From assembly GCF_900129245.1 (NCBI RefSeq), contig NZ_FQUT01000011.1, positions 115,063 to 179,062 of the forward strand: a stretch of 64,000 nucleotides of DNA, in the 5' to 3' direction. Positions 18,350 to 27,148 of this stretch are shown here, in pieces. Both the position numbers and the translations under genes were made by a program. Every line of letters starts with the position of its first letter. Position 1 is the first letter of the stretch. The notes under the pieces are model-generated. The model made no database searches and was not told the DNA's origin. It saw only the letters and a list, made by a program, of their open reading frames with translations. The stretch comes from Chryseobacterium arachidis (lineage in GTDB: Bacteria > Bacteroidota > Bacteroidia > Flavobacteriales > Weeksellaceae).

Positions 18350-18872
18350 TTTTGATATTCTTAATTCTTTTTAATAATCCTTTTCTAACATTTAATAATT
18401 CAGTCAACATTGATAAAAACATTTCAGCTCAAAAGATTTTCACAAAACGAAAAACTTTCTCAATCTTTTACCGAATTGACACACAGTTTCTGTAAATTCC
18501 GATGTCGTAATAGGATCCAACCACTGGCGGGATTTTCCAGTAAAAAGACTTTGAATCTTTCACCAACGCAATGCAATTCACATTTTCTGAAAAATCTCAT
18601 TCAAATACCTTAAAAGGTTTGTGACAGTCTATTTCCTAAAGTACTGTACGTTGTAAAAATGCAGATAATTAAATCCTGTAATTCTCGAAAAGAAATCTAA
18701 TTTTTCAACCGGAATCTGAAATTATAAATTATCAATATGAATTATCTTTCACTTTTCACAAAGATGCCTTACATTATCTATGTGATTTAAAGTACGGGTA
18801 AGTTTACAAATAACAAAGGCACCAACTAAAGATAGTCAGCGCCATTTTAATGAGCTATAAGAGGCATCAAGA
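18350..18872. other. convergent gap, no recognisable gene
   Basis: About 520 bp lie between the terminator and the stop of the efflux adaptor gene. Frames on both strands are short and interrupted. One minus-strand stretch (about 18480-18580) reads SKSFYWKIPPVVGSYYDIG without stops, but I cannot match it to a family, so it may be a gene relic or chance. No repeat of the families described elsewhere in this window was found here. Confidence 0.4.
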
Positions 18873-20102
18873 TTAATGTTCATGCTCCCCTGAATTAGAC
18901 AGTTTTGCATTCACAAAAAATGCTCCTTTCACCACAATTTTTGCATTTGGAGGAATTGGCGTAACTGGAGTTATCGCTGTATAACCCATATCAGAAGAGC
19001 CTTTTACGATTTCAATCTTTTCGAAATTTGTTGTTTGAGATTCTTCTTTGCCTTTATTATTTTCTTCGTGATGTTCCTCAGCTTTTTTATTCGTCTGAAC
19101 AAAAACATAATATTTTCCATCAGCTTCCACAATCGCTTCATCGGGAATTGCTGGAGTTGTACTTTTATCAAGGCTTACAATCCCTGTAATGTTCATTCCG
19201 TCAATCAGACCTGTTTTATTTCCTGTAACATTGGCGTGAACAGAAATTGTTTTGCTTTCATTCTCAAAGGATGAACCGATGCTGTAAATTTTTGCATCAT
19301 ATTCCGTTTCTGGATTATTCGTGAGTTTAAAATGAACGACTTGTCCGACTTTCATTTTTGGTAAGTCTTTCTCAAAAACCTGCAGATCAAGATGAATCGA
19401 TTGGTTATCAATAACATCCAAAACCGGCGATGAAACGTCCACATAACTTCCAATCTGCGCATTGATATTGCTTATGGTTCCGCTAATCGGTGAAGTGATG
19501 ACCAATCCTGAACGTAAATTTCCGTTTGTGACTTTCCCCGGACTGATTCCCATCAGCAGCAACTGTCTTTGCAGAGAAGCTCTTTGCGTTCTCAGGCTTT
19601 TCAGCTCTGCATCGGCACTTTGAAGATTTTTTTTCGCTCCGGCATCATTATCAAACAATTCTTTCTGTCTTCGGAATTCCTGCTCAGCAAAGGAAATTCT
19701 GCTGTTTACCGTCAAATATTGCTCCTGAATCTGAAGGTATTCAGGATTACTGATCGTCGCCAAAACCTGACCTTTTCTTACAAAATCTCCTATCTGAACT
19801 TTAATGGTCTGAATAACTCCACCATACAAAGATGTTACGGTTGCTTTTTTATTGTTCGGAACTCTCAACAAACCATTGGCCTTGATGGTTGAAGTCAGTT
19901 CTTTCATTTCTACCGTTCCCAAAGTTACACCTACAGATTTCATTTGTTCTTCGGTTAATTTTGCAATGGTTTGAGGAGCTTCGTCGTGATTTTCTTCCGA
20001 TTGCTCGGTTTTAATTTCACTTTTTTCTTGCTCTTTTTTCCCACAACTCATGGCGAAAAGTGAGATGAATACTAACGCGATGATTTTATATTTAATTTGC
20101 AT
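18873..20102 (-). CDS. RND efflux periplasmic adaptor lipoprotein (CusB/HlyD family)
   Basis: This 409-residue protein has a lipoprotein signal with lipobox FAMSC (Cys at about residue 20). A membrane-fusion-protein architecture follows: a barrel-sandwich half (VTSLYGGVIQTIKVQIGDFV at about 88), a helical hairpin (about 112-170, with EQYLTVNSRISFAEQEF), the second half (VITSPISGTISNINAQIGSY), then a beta-barrel domain. It links an inner-membrane RND pump to an outer-membrane channel. A His/Glu-rich stretch near residue 345 (EEHHEENNKGKEE) and the His-rich ending (GEHEH) may bind metal, consistent with heavy-metal efflux. It lies 2 bp after the stop of the pump gene and is certainly co-transcribed with it. 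Confidence 0.93.
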   Translation of the reverse strand: MQIKYKIIALVFISLFAMSCGKKEQEKSEIKTEQSEENHDEAPQTIAKLTEEQMKSVGVTLGTVEMKELTSTIKANGLLRVPNNKKATVTSLYGGVIQTIKVQIGDFVRKGQVLATISNPEYLQIQEQYLTVNSRISFAEQEFRRQKELFDNDAGAKKNLQSADAELKSLRTQRASLQRQLLLMGISPGKVTNGNLRSGLVITSPISGTISNINAQIGSYVDVSSPVLDVIDNQSIHLDLQVFEKDLPKMKVGQVVHFKLTNNPETEYDAKIYSIGSSFENESKTISVHANVTGNKTGLIDGMNITGIVSLDKSTTPAIPDEAIVEADGKYYVFVQTNKKAEEHHEENNKGKEESQTTNFEKIEIVKGSSDMGYTAITPVTPIPPNAKIVVKGAFFVNAKLSNSGEHEH

Positions 20103-20104
20103 TT

Positions 20105-23100
20105 TTATTGATTTATAATTGAATTAATGACAATAACGGATTCGTTCACCTGCTGAATCGATTCCAGATATTTTAACTGAATATTGGTTGCCGTCTGTAA
20201 AGCGAAAAGATATTCCACATAAGAGATTTCTCCTGTTTTGTATCCCAGCTGTCCGGCTTTTGTAATTTTTTCAGCATTAGGAATTGCCTGATTTACGTAA
20301 TATTCATACTGTTTTACGTTTTGCTGATATTGGTTCAAAGCATTTTCCAATTGTGCTTCTAATTGTTTTTGCTGGAATTTTGCATTTGATTCCGCCATCT
20401 GTTTCTGATAATCAAAAGACTGCATTCTCGCCTTTGTTGCCCCAAAAGTCAAAGGAATCGAGACACCGATTGTTGCCGAATGAAAACGGTTTCCACCATT
20501 GAAATACTGTTCCATTCCATTCACATTCTGAAAGCCAATCAACGATTGATTGGTGTAACCGATTGTGAATTCAGGAAGTCCCTGTGATTTTTCGACATTT
20601 TTATTCTTTTCCGCAATTTCCATTTCCTGATACAAAGCTTTCACCAAAGGATGTTTCGCAATTGTCAAACTGTCTAAAACGTAATCTGCTTTTAAAGGTT
20701 GATAATTTTGGTCAGACGGAACCACAATATCTTCTGAGGTGTTTAAAACTGCTTTTAAATTTTTGTAAGCATTTGCCAGATATACTTCATTTTGCTTCAA
20801 CAATAAATTGATCTCGTCTTTTTGAGTTTCAGCAGTATTAATTTCAATTTTCTTAATATCTCCCGCTTTAAATCTTACCGTTGCAATCCGGATAAAATCA
20901 TTGTACAAACTGTCTAAATTTTTCAGTTTTGATTGGTTGTATTGCAGATATTCAATCTGATAATAATAGGATCTCACTTGTTTTGCCAATTCATTTACCG
21001 AAATCTCCTTGTTGATTTGCTTTCCTTTGATTTGTTCATTAATCAATTCTTTTCTTGCTTTAAACAAAGTAGGAAACGGAATCGTCTGAGAAATCGCAAA
21101 CGACTGATCGAATTTTCTCGAATTGTATTGTCCCAGTTGTGCATCAACATTCATTTTCGGAAGTTCTTTTGATGTCGGTTTCAAAGCTTCAGATGATTGA
21201 ATATCTAAATCCTTCGATTTTATTAGATAACTGTTTTCCAAAGCTATCTGAGTTGCCTGCTGAACCGTCAAAGGATTTCCCTGTTGAGCATTAAAATTTT
21301 GTCCGACGAATATCCCCCCAAAAATAATTACGGTTGTAGCAGTTTTAGATTTAAAATTTTTAAAATTGATTTTAGAATTAAAAATAATATAGAGCATCGG
21401 TAAAACGAACAAAGTGAGGAAAGTCGCTGTGACCAAACCTCCGATGACAACCGTCGCCAAAGGTTTTTGAACTTCCGCACCTGCTCCCGTAGAAATTGCC
21501 ATTGGTAAAAATCCTAATGAAGCGACCGTTGCTGTCATTAAAACCGGTCTTAATCGGGTTTTTGTTCCTTCCACTACTCGTTTCAGAATATCGGTTTCAC
21601 CTTCTTTTTCAAGTTGGTTGAAAGTTCCAATCAACACAATTCCATTGAGGACAGCAACTCCAAATAAAGCAATAAACCCTATTCCCGCACTGATACTGGA
21701 TGGCATATCTCTAAGTAACAAAGCGAAAACACCACCAATTGCACTCATCGGAATGGCCGTAAAAATCAAAGCTGCCTGTTTGAAAGAATGGAATGTGAAA
21801 TATAGCAGCAGGAAAATCAACAACAAAGAAACCGGAACGGCAATCATCAATCTTTTGCTCGCTGCCTGTAAATTCTCAAACTGACCACCATAGGTGAAAT
21901 AATATCCGGAAGGTAACCTGACTTTTTCATCTAATTTTTGTTGAATTTCCTCAACGACACTTTGCACATCACGGTCTTTTACGTTAAAACCAATCACAAT
22001 TCTGCGTTTCCCCGCTTCACGGCTGATTTGCGCAGGACCGAGTTTATAACTGATATTTGCCACCTGAGAAAGAGGAATCTGTGCGCCGGAATTCGTGGCA
22101 ATCATCAGGTTATTGACATCATCAATATTAGTTCGGTTCAGACTGTCGAGACGTACAACCAAATCGAACCGTCTTTCATTTTCAAAAACCTGCCCCGCAG
22201 ATTTCCCTGCAAAAGCCATACTTACCGCATTATTCACATCTTCGATATTCAAACCATAATTTGCCATTCTGGTTCTGTCATATTCCACATTGATTTGAGG
22301 GAGACCGCTTACCCGTTCGATTTGTGGCGAAGTTGCACCTTTTACTGATTGAATGACTTTAGCGGTTCTGTCCGCATAAATTGTCAAAGAATCTAAATTT
22401 TCACCAAAAATTTTCACGGCAACATCCTGTCGAATTCCGGTCATTAATTCATTAAAACGCATTTGGATTGGCTGATTTTTCTCAAAGAAAACTCCCGGAA
22501 TATTTTCTAATTTTTCTGAAATCTCATCGGCTAATTCTTCATAGGATTTTTTTGTCTTCCAATCTTTCTGAGGTTTTAAAACGACAATCAGGTCTGATGC
22601 TTCAGGTGGCATCGGGTCGGTCGGAACTTCTGCTGCTCCGGTTTTTCCGACCACCATTTTAACCTCATCAAACTGTTTAATAATTCTTGACGCCTGCATC
22701 GAGGTTTCAATACTTTGGCTCAGTGAACTTCCTTGTGGAAGAATGCAGTGAAAAGCGTAATCACCTTCCTGCAACTGAGGAATAAATTCGCCTCCCATAT
22801 TTTTAAAAAGCAAAAGACAAATGGCAAATAGTGCAACCGTTATTCCTACAAACCAATATTTTATCTTTAAAGATCTTTCGAGTAAAGGCTGATAAATTTT
22901 CTGGAGCCTATTCATCATTTTGTCCGAAAAAGTTACTTCGTTCATTGGCTTTTTAGACAAAAACAATGCGCTCATCATCGGGATATAGGTTAATGATAAA
23001 ATCAATGCTCCCAAAATGGCAAATCCTACTGTTTTTGCCATGGGTGTGAACATTTTTCCTTCAACACCAACCAAAGTTAAGATTGGAATGTAAACGATTA

Positions 23101-24469
23101 AGATGATGATTTCTCCGAATGCAGCACTGCTTCTAATTTTCGATGCAGAAAGGAAAACCTCTTCATCCATTTCAGATTGGGTAAGGATTGTATTGGTTTT
23201 TCTTAACCCTAAATGATGTAATGTTGCTTCAACAATAATTACGGCTCCGTCGACAATCAAACCAAAATCGATTGCTCCTAAACTCATCAGATTGGCGCTT
23301 ACTCCAAAAACGTTCATCATTCCTAAAGCGAATAATAATGAAAGTGGAATGGCTGATGCGACAATCAATCCCGCTCTTAAATTTCCAAGAAAAAGGACAA
23401 GGACAAAAATGACGATTAATGCCCCTTCAATTAAGTTTTTTTCAATGGTATTGATTGCTCTTCCGACCAAATCTGTTCGGTCTAAAAACGGCTCAATCAC
23501 GACATCTGCCGGAAGCGATTTCTGAATGGTTGGGATTTTATCTTTTATACTCTTTACAACTTCATTACTGTTTGCTCCTTTCAGCATCATTACAACACCT
23601 CCAACGGCGTCAACTTCACCATTATATGTCAAAGCTCCGTAACGGACAGCGTGACCAAGCCCCACAGTGGCAACATCTTTTATAAAAATAGGGACGCTTC
23701 CTGTTTCATTTTTTACGGCAATATTTTTAATGTCTTCAATCGAGGTTACAATCCCGATTCCACGAATAAAATAAGCGTTAGGTTTTTTATCAATATAAGC
23801 ACCGCCCGTATTTTGATTATTCTTTTCTAAAGCCGTAAAAATATCAGTAATACTGATTCCCATTGCTTTCAGACGGTTCGGGTTAATCGCAACTTCATAT
23901 TGTTTTAACTCCCCGCCAAAACTGTTGATTTCTGCAACGCCGAGTGTTCCGTTAAGCTGTCTTCGGACAATCCAGTCCTGCATTGTTCGAAGGTCTTTAC
24001 TGCTGTATTTTTTTTCGCTTCCTTTTTTGGGATGGAGAATGTATTGATAAACCTCGCCCAAACCAGTGCTTACAGGCGCCATTTCAGGAGTTCCGACCCC
24101 TTTTGGAATTTCTTCGGAAGCCTGTTTTAATTGCTCGCTGATTAACTGACGGGCAAAATAAATGTTCACATTTTCTTTGAAAACAACGGTTATGACAGAC
24201 AGTCCGAATCGGGAAATACTCCTGGTTTCCTCAATATCCGGAACGTTGGCAATACTCTGTTCGATGGGAAATGTGACTAACTGTTCCACTTCCTGTCCGG
24301 CAAGTGTTGGACAGACGGTAATAATCTGAACCTGATTGTTTGTGATATCAGGCACGGCATCAATCGGTAGTTTGGTGGCACTCCAGGTCCCCCAAATGAC
24401 CAGCATCAAGGTCATTATCCCAATGATAATTTTATTCCTGATGCTAAATCGTATGATATTATTTAACAT
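20105..24469 (-). CDS. CusA/CzcA-type heavy-metal RND pump fused to a TolC-type outer-membrane channel
   Basis: Residues 1 to about 1035 are a full heavy-metal RND permease: the N-terminal FSIRNKIIIGI, 12 membrane segments, and SLGAIDFGLIVDGAVIIVE at about 397-415, whose acidic residue is the proton-relay signature of the HME-RND group. From about residue 1062 to 1454 comes an outer-membrane efflux (TolC/CusC) domain, with LTVQQATQIALENSYLI, the QTIPFP motif and long helices. Between them lies a hydrophobic segment (VIIFGGIFVGQNFNAQQG) that looks like a signal peptide with a possible cleavage point at NAQ. The combination joins an inner- and an outer-membrane part in one chain. This architecture is known in Bacteroidota, but how it is processed is not clear to me. 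With the adaptor it should export Cu, Co, Zn or Cd; the metal cannot be read. Confidence 0.92.
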   Translation of the reverse strand: MLNNIIRFSIRNKIIIGIMTLMLVIWGTWSATKLPIDAVPDITNNQVQIITVCPTLAGQEVEQLVTFPIEQSIANVPDIEETRSISRFGLSVITVVFKENVNIYFARQLISEQLKQASEEIPKGVGTPEMAPVSTGLGEVYQYILHPKKGSEKKYSSKDLRTMQDWIVRRQLNGTLGVAEINSFGGELKQYEVAINPNRLKAMGISITDIFTALEKNNQNTGGAYIDKKPNAYFIRGIGIVTSIEDIKNIAVKNETGSVPIFIKDVATVGLGHAVRYGALTYNGEVDAVGGVVMMLKGANSNEVVKSIKDKIPTIQKSLPADVVIEPFLDRTDLVGRAINTIEKNLIEGALIVIFVLVLFLGNLRAGLIVASAIPLSLLFALGMMNVFGVSANLMSLGAIDFGLIVDGAVIIVEATLHHLGLRKTNTILTQSEMDEEVFLSASKIRSSAAFGEIIILIVYIPILTLVGVEGKMFTPMAKTVGFAILGALILSLTYIPMMSALFLSKKPMNEVTFSDKMMNRLQKIYQPLLERSLKIKYWFVGITVALFAICLLLFKNMGGEFIPQLQEGDYAFHCILPQGSSLSQSIETSMQASRIIKQFDEVKMVVGKTGAAEVPTDPMPPEASDLIVVLKPQKDWKTKKSYEELADEISEKLENIPGVFFEKNQPIQMRFNELMTGIRQDVAVKIFGENLDSLTIYADRTAKVIQSVKGATSPQIERVSGLPQINVEYDRTRMANYGLNIEDVNNAVSMAFAGKSAGQVFENERRFDLVVRLDSLNRTNIDDVNNLMIATNSGAQIPLSQVANISYKLGPAQISREAGKRRIVIGFNVKDRDVQSVVEEIQQKLDEKVRLPSGYYFTYGGQFENLQAASKRLMIAVPVSLLLIFLLLYFTFHSFKQAALIFTAIPMSAIGGVFALLLRDMPSSISAGIGFIALFGVAVLNGIVLIGTFNQLEKEGETDILKRVVEGTKTRLRPVLMTATVASLGFLPMAISTGAGAEVQKPLATVVIGGLVTATFLTLFVLPMLYIIFNSKINFKNFKSKTATTVIIFGGIFVGQNFNAQQGNPLTVQQATQIALENSYLIKSKDLDIQSSEALKPTSKELPKMNVDAQLGQYNSRKFDQSFAISQTIPFPTLFKARKELINEQIKGKQINKEISVNELAKQVRSYYYQIEYLQYNQSKLKNLDSLYNDFIRIATVRFKAGDIKKIEINTAETQKDEINLLLKQNEVYLANAYKNLKAVLNTSEDIVVPSDQNYQPLKADYVLDSLTIAKHPLVKALYQEMEIAEKNKNVEKSQGLPEFTIGYTNQSLIGFQNVNGMEQYFNGGNRFHSATIGVSIPLTFGATKARMQSFDYQKQMAESNAKFQQKQLEAQLENALNQYQQNVKQYEYYVNQAIPNAEKITKAGQLGYKTGEISYVEYLFALQTATNIQLKYLESIQQVNESVIVINSIINQ

Positions 24470-24624
24470 TGAATTTAATTTTTATTGAATGTCACAATTA
24501 TTTCATCTCAAAAAAGATGAATAATGAACGACAAAAAATGAACGGAAATACGTTGCAATGGTATTGCAAAGCTTCCACGACAAATGGATGAAAGACACAG
24601 GTCTCCCATCAAATCAATAAAAAA

Positions 24625-24957
24625 TTAAATTTTAGGAGGTTGCCAAATCCGGTTGTACACCAAATAAGCAAAATCGTTTTTCTGAAAATGAATTTTGTTT
24701 GAGAAATACTCGGTTGTCTTTTGAGGGGAAGACAGTAAAGAATCCATTTTAAAAGAAGCAACCGTTATCTGACAACAGTTGCAGGTACACAACGGAGAAC
24801 AGATATCTCCCTGGTCTTTGGAGTGATTATCGTCTGAATTGATTAAAACACCGTAAGATTCTTTTGAATTATCCGGAGACTGCGCATGAACATCATTACA
24901 AGGCACTACAGAAAGTACGATGAAATAGATTGTTAGTAGCAGTTTTAGAAAATTCAT
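24625..24957 (-). CDS. small exported Cys-rich protein (DUF6660-like)
   Basis: This 110-residue protein has a signal peptide (FLKLLLTIYFIVLSVVPCNDVHAQ) and a central motif CSPLCTCNCCQI at about residues 53-64 that is well suited to bind a soft metal ion. It resembles small proteins annotated DUF6660 that lie beside CusA/CzcA pumps in Bacteroidota; the family name is from memory and is not certain. It is transcribed in the same direction as the efflux genes after a 155-bp gap, so it probably belongs to the same metal response, perhaps as a periplasmic metal chaperone or sensor. The ORF opens only 4 bp after a -7 box, as discussed under findings. Confidence 0.78.
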   Translation of the reverse strand: MNFLKLLLTIYFIVLSVVPCNDVHAQSPDNSKESYGVLINSDDNHSKDQGDICSPLCTCNCCQITVASFKMDSLLSSPQKTTEYFSNKIHFQKNDFAYLVYNRIWQPPKI

Positions 24958-24961
24958 CTGA

Positions 24962-24969
24962 CAAATGTA
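24962..24969 (-). promoter_or_regulatory. -7 promoter box TACATTTG
   Basis: The minus strand reads TACATTTG, a match to TAnnTTTG, 4 bp before the ATG of the small Cys-rich protein. If used, the transcript would begin at or very near the start codon, that is, without a leader. Confidence 0.5.
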
Positions 24970-25135
24970 GAAATAAAATTTAATCTAAAAGGTTTTTTGG
25001 TATAATTTTAAGATTTTCAGAGTTATTGATAAAGGTTTAAAATAAGGATGAAAATTATTTAAAATAAAAATATTCAGCCAGATCCTTTTTGAAGTCAAAC
25101 ACCAGTGAACTTTAATTTTTTTTGAAAAATTTTTA

Positions 25136-25163
25136 TTGTATATTATGAAAATATGTATATTTG
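25136..25163 (+). promoter_or_regulatory. promoter of the aspartate-kinase leader
   Basis: TTG at 25136-25138 and TATATTTG at 25156-25163 are separated by 17 bp, fitting the flavobacterial TTG / TAnnTTTG promoter. Transcription would start near 25170, about 160 bp upstream of the aspartate kinase ATG, leaving room for the structured leader. Confidence 0.65.
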
Positions 25164-25180
25164 CCCAGCAAAAATTAGAA

Positions 25181-25237
25181 ATGATATTATCTAGCTTAAA
25201 AAAGGGAAAGAAACAGAACTTACGCCGAACGTCGTGA
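25181..25237 (+). CDS. candidate leader peptide, Lys-rich (18 aa)
   Basis: A short frame begins with ATG about 11 bp after the expected transcription start and reads MILSSLKKGKKQNLRRTS before a TGA. Four of its 18 codons are Lys (AAA, AAG, AAG, AAA, grouped in KKGKK), and the aspartate kinase downstream makes a precursor of lysine, threonine and methionine. The reading frame overlaps the first hairpin of the leader, so ribosome stalling at the Lys codons could change the fold. This is the classic arrangement of an attenuation leader peptide, but translation has not been shown. I propose it as a candidate only. Confidence 0.5.
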   Translation: MILSSLKKGKKQNLRRTS

Positions 25238-25304
25238 GTCATTTTCCTTTGGTTAGAAACTAAAATACATCAGGAGCTTGTCATCACGACAAGCTCTTTT
25301 TTTT
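25201..25304 (+). promoter_or_regulatory. structured leader with intrinsic terminator (candidate attenuator)
   Basis: The RNA can form a two-part stem: an outer helix AAAGGGAAA (25201-25209) with TTTTCCTTT (25242-25250) and an inner helix ACTTACG (25218-25224) with CGTGAGT (25233-25239), each with one G-U pair. It is followed by a terminator hairpin GAGCTTGTC / GACAAGCTC (25274-25296, 9 bp, 5-nt loop) and eight T (25297-25304). The terminator lies 27 bp before the aspartate-kinase ATG, so the gene can only be expressed if it is read through or an inner promoter exists. I do not recognise the fold as a known riboswitch class. Confidence 0.65.
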
Positions 25305-25331
25305 GGAAATTATTTAACAATATAAACTATA

Positions 25332-26651
25332 ATGAAAGTATTAAAATTTGGAGGCACTTCAGTAGGAAGCCCGGAAAGAATCGAGCAGTTATTACCCATT
25401 ATCAGATCTCAGGCAACGGATAAACATCTGGTTGTTTTATCGGCTGTTTCCGGAACGACCAACGACTTGGTAAAATTATCAGCATTGTATGCAAATAAAG
25501 ATATTGAAGCAGCTTACCAGCATATTGATGAACTATACAGCAAATACAAAAAATTCGTCAATGATTTATTTAAAACAGAAGAGGGCATTTTGGAAGCATT
25601 AGCTTTTATCGACAGAATATTCGATTTATTCTATCAATTTAAAAATAAAAACTTCGGCTCAAGTGCAGAACGTATTATTCTGGCCCAGGGGGAAATTTTG
25701 TCCACCACTTTATTTCACTTGTATTTAAAGGAAATAGAAGTTCCTTCTGTATTACTATCCGCTTTAGATTTTATGTTGATTGATGAAGATAAAGAGCCAA
25801 ATATTGATTATATCCGAGAACATGCCGCTTCGGAAATTGCAAAATATGCGGAAGAAAATCTATTTATCACCCAGGGATACATTTGTACAAATGCCGAAGG
25901 TGAAATTGATAATCTTCAGAGAGGAGGGTCAGATTACACAGCTTCACTGTTGGGAGCAGCACTGAAAGTGGAGGAAATCCAGATCTGGACAGATATTGAT
26001 GGCTTCCACAACAATGATCCGAGATATGTTCAGAATACAAAATCTATTGCTAATCTTAGTTTTGATGAAGCTGCAGAATTGTCTTATTTTGGAGCAAAAA
26101 TCCTTCACCCTCAAAGCGTTTTCCCGGCAAGAAAATACAATGTTCCGGTCAGATTATTAGATACGATGAACCCAAGCGCATTGGGGACATTGATTTCTGG
26201 AGAAACTACCAACCAAAATCAGATTGTAGCCATTGCAGCCAAAGACGGAATCACTGCCATTCGTATTCAGTCTTCCAGAATGTTGATGGCATACGGATTT
26301 CTGAGAAAAGTTTTTGAAGTTTTTGAACGCTACAAAACTCCGATCGACATGATTACGACTTCTGAAGTTGCGGTGTCGCTTACGATTGATCAAACTGAAT
26401 ATCTGTCTGAAATTGTTAAAGAATTAGAACTGTTTGCAGCTGTTGAAATTGATAATGAACAGTCTATTGTCTGTATCGTAGGAGATTTCAGAAAAAACAA
26501 TCACGGCTATGCAACTATCGTCTCTGAAGCCGTAAAACACATCCCGATAAGAATGATTTCTTACGGCGGAAGCGAAAATAATATTTCCTTACTGATTTCA
26601 TCTTCTTATAAAATTGAAGCTTTGAGGTCTTTGCATAATAGGTTGTTTTAA
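25332..26651 (+). CDS. lysC: aspartate kinase
   Basis: This 439-residue monofunctional aspartate kinase phosphorylates aspartate, the first step of the lysine, threonine and methionine pathways. The amino-acid-kinase motif KFGGTSVGS lies at residues 4-12, and the other nucleotide- and substrate-binding motifs are visible (RGGSDYTA at about 196-204, WTDIDGFHNNDPR at about 219-231). The C-terminal part from about residue 300 is a tandem ACT region (IRIQSSRMLMAYGFLRK, then TTSEVAVSLTID and ENNISLLI), typical of feedback control by lysine or threonine. There is no homoserine-dehydrogenase extension, so it is not the fused ThrA form. It is probably regulated by the leader described upstream. Confidence 0.94.
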   Translation: MKVLKFGGTSVGSPERIEQLLPIIRSQATDKHLVVLSAVSGTTNDLVKLSALYANKDIEAAYQHIDELYSKYKKFVNDLFKTEEGILEALAFIDRIFDLFYQFKNKNFGSSAERIILAQGEILSTTLFHLYLKEIEVPSVLLSALDFMLIDEDKEPNIDYIREHAASEIAKYAEENLFITQGYICTNAEGEIDNLQRGGSDYTASLLGAALKVEEIQIWTDIDGFHNNDPRYVQNTKSIANLSFDEAAELSYFGAKILHPQSVFPARKYNVPVRLLDTMNPSALGTLISGETTNQNQIVAIAAKDGITAIRIQSSRMLMAYGFLRKVFEVFERYKTPIDMITTSEVAVSLTIDQTEYLSEIVKELELFAAVEIDNEQSIVCIVGDFRKNNHGYATIVSEAVKHIPIRMISYGGSENNISLLISSSYKIEALRSLHNRLF

Positions 26652-26694
26652 TACATTACCTGTATATTTTAACTATTATTAATACCCATATCTT

Positions 26695-26751
26695 TATCAA
26701 AAATCACTTATTTTTTTGTTTTATAATGAATTAATTAAGTGATTTTTGATA
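26695..26751. terminator. long-arm inverted repeat, probable terminator
   Basis: The perfect 16-bp arms TATCAAAAATCACTTA and TAAGTGATTTTTGATA enclose a 25-nt loop and lie 44 bp after the aspartate-kinase stop. The long loop is unusual for a terminator, so this is a transcript-end structure or processing site rather than a textbook one. Confidence 0.6.
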
Positions 26752-26844
26752 TTCCTTTAATTAAGAAATCATTTTTGGAAAAGTGATATATTTCCCTGCT
26801 TCAGAAACTATTGAGTTTGCCATTTTAAGTTTAAAAAACAGCAG

Positions 26845-26940
26845 ATAACATCAGGCAGAAAATCTATGATTTTCAGAAATTAATATTCTTTTGTATAATT
26901 TGATGATTATTTTTAAAATCTTCTGTGAGATATGTGATGA
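26845..26940. repeat. diverged copy of dispersed repeat R2
   Basis: The segment AGAAAATCTATGATTTTCAG...TTTTTAAAATCTTCTGTGAG...ATGTGATG aligns in order with the right part of the element at 30057-30203 (AGAAAATCAAAGACTTTCAG...TTTTAAAATCTAATGTGACTGATGTGAT). I estimate two thirds to three quarters identity by eye. No open frame is present, and the rest of the 26652-27148 gap shows nothing recognisable. Confidence 0.5.
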
Positions 26941-27148
26941 AATTTAAAAATACTTTAAATCTCTGCTACAACGCCTTCCAGAACAAAAAAAACAATTTTT
27001 TCTTTACCTCCTTCTACATCTCCATTTGCAAATATGAAGGTTTTGTAATATATTTAACATTCTGATTATTTATTATTTACAAATATCAGATGACCGTTAC
27101 CTAAAGTTATCGGTCTGTTTAAACCATTACAAAACTATAACCATATTT

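Noticed and set aside
18304..18613. short plus-strand frames after the 624-residue protein gene
   Set aside because: They overlap the terminator, lack a start context and have no recognisable domain.
21938..22348. 136-codon frame antisense to the CusA part
   Set aside because: It is fully inside the pump gene, has no recognisable domain or promoter and codes mainly for reverse-complement composition.
24985..25242. 85-codon minus-strand frame across the aspartate-kinase leader
   Set aside because: It is opposite to a promoter and structured leader; its sequence is Phe/Asn/Ile-rich with no motif.
25201..25304. Lysine or SAM riboswitch before aspartate kinase
   Set aside because: The leader is too short for the lysine class and lacks the core sequences I know for SAM classes; a leader-peptide attenuator fits better.
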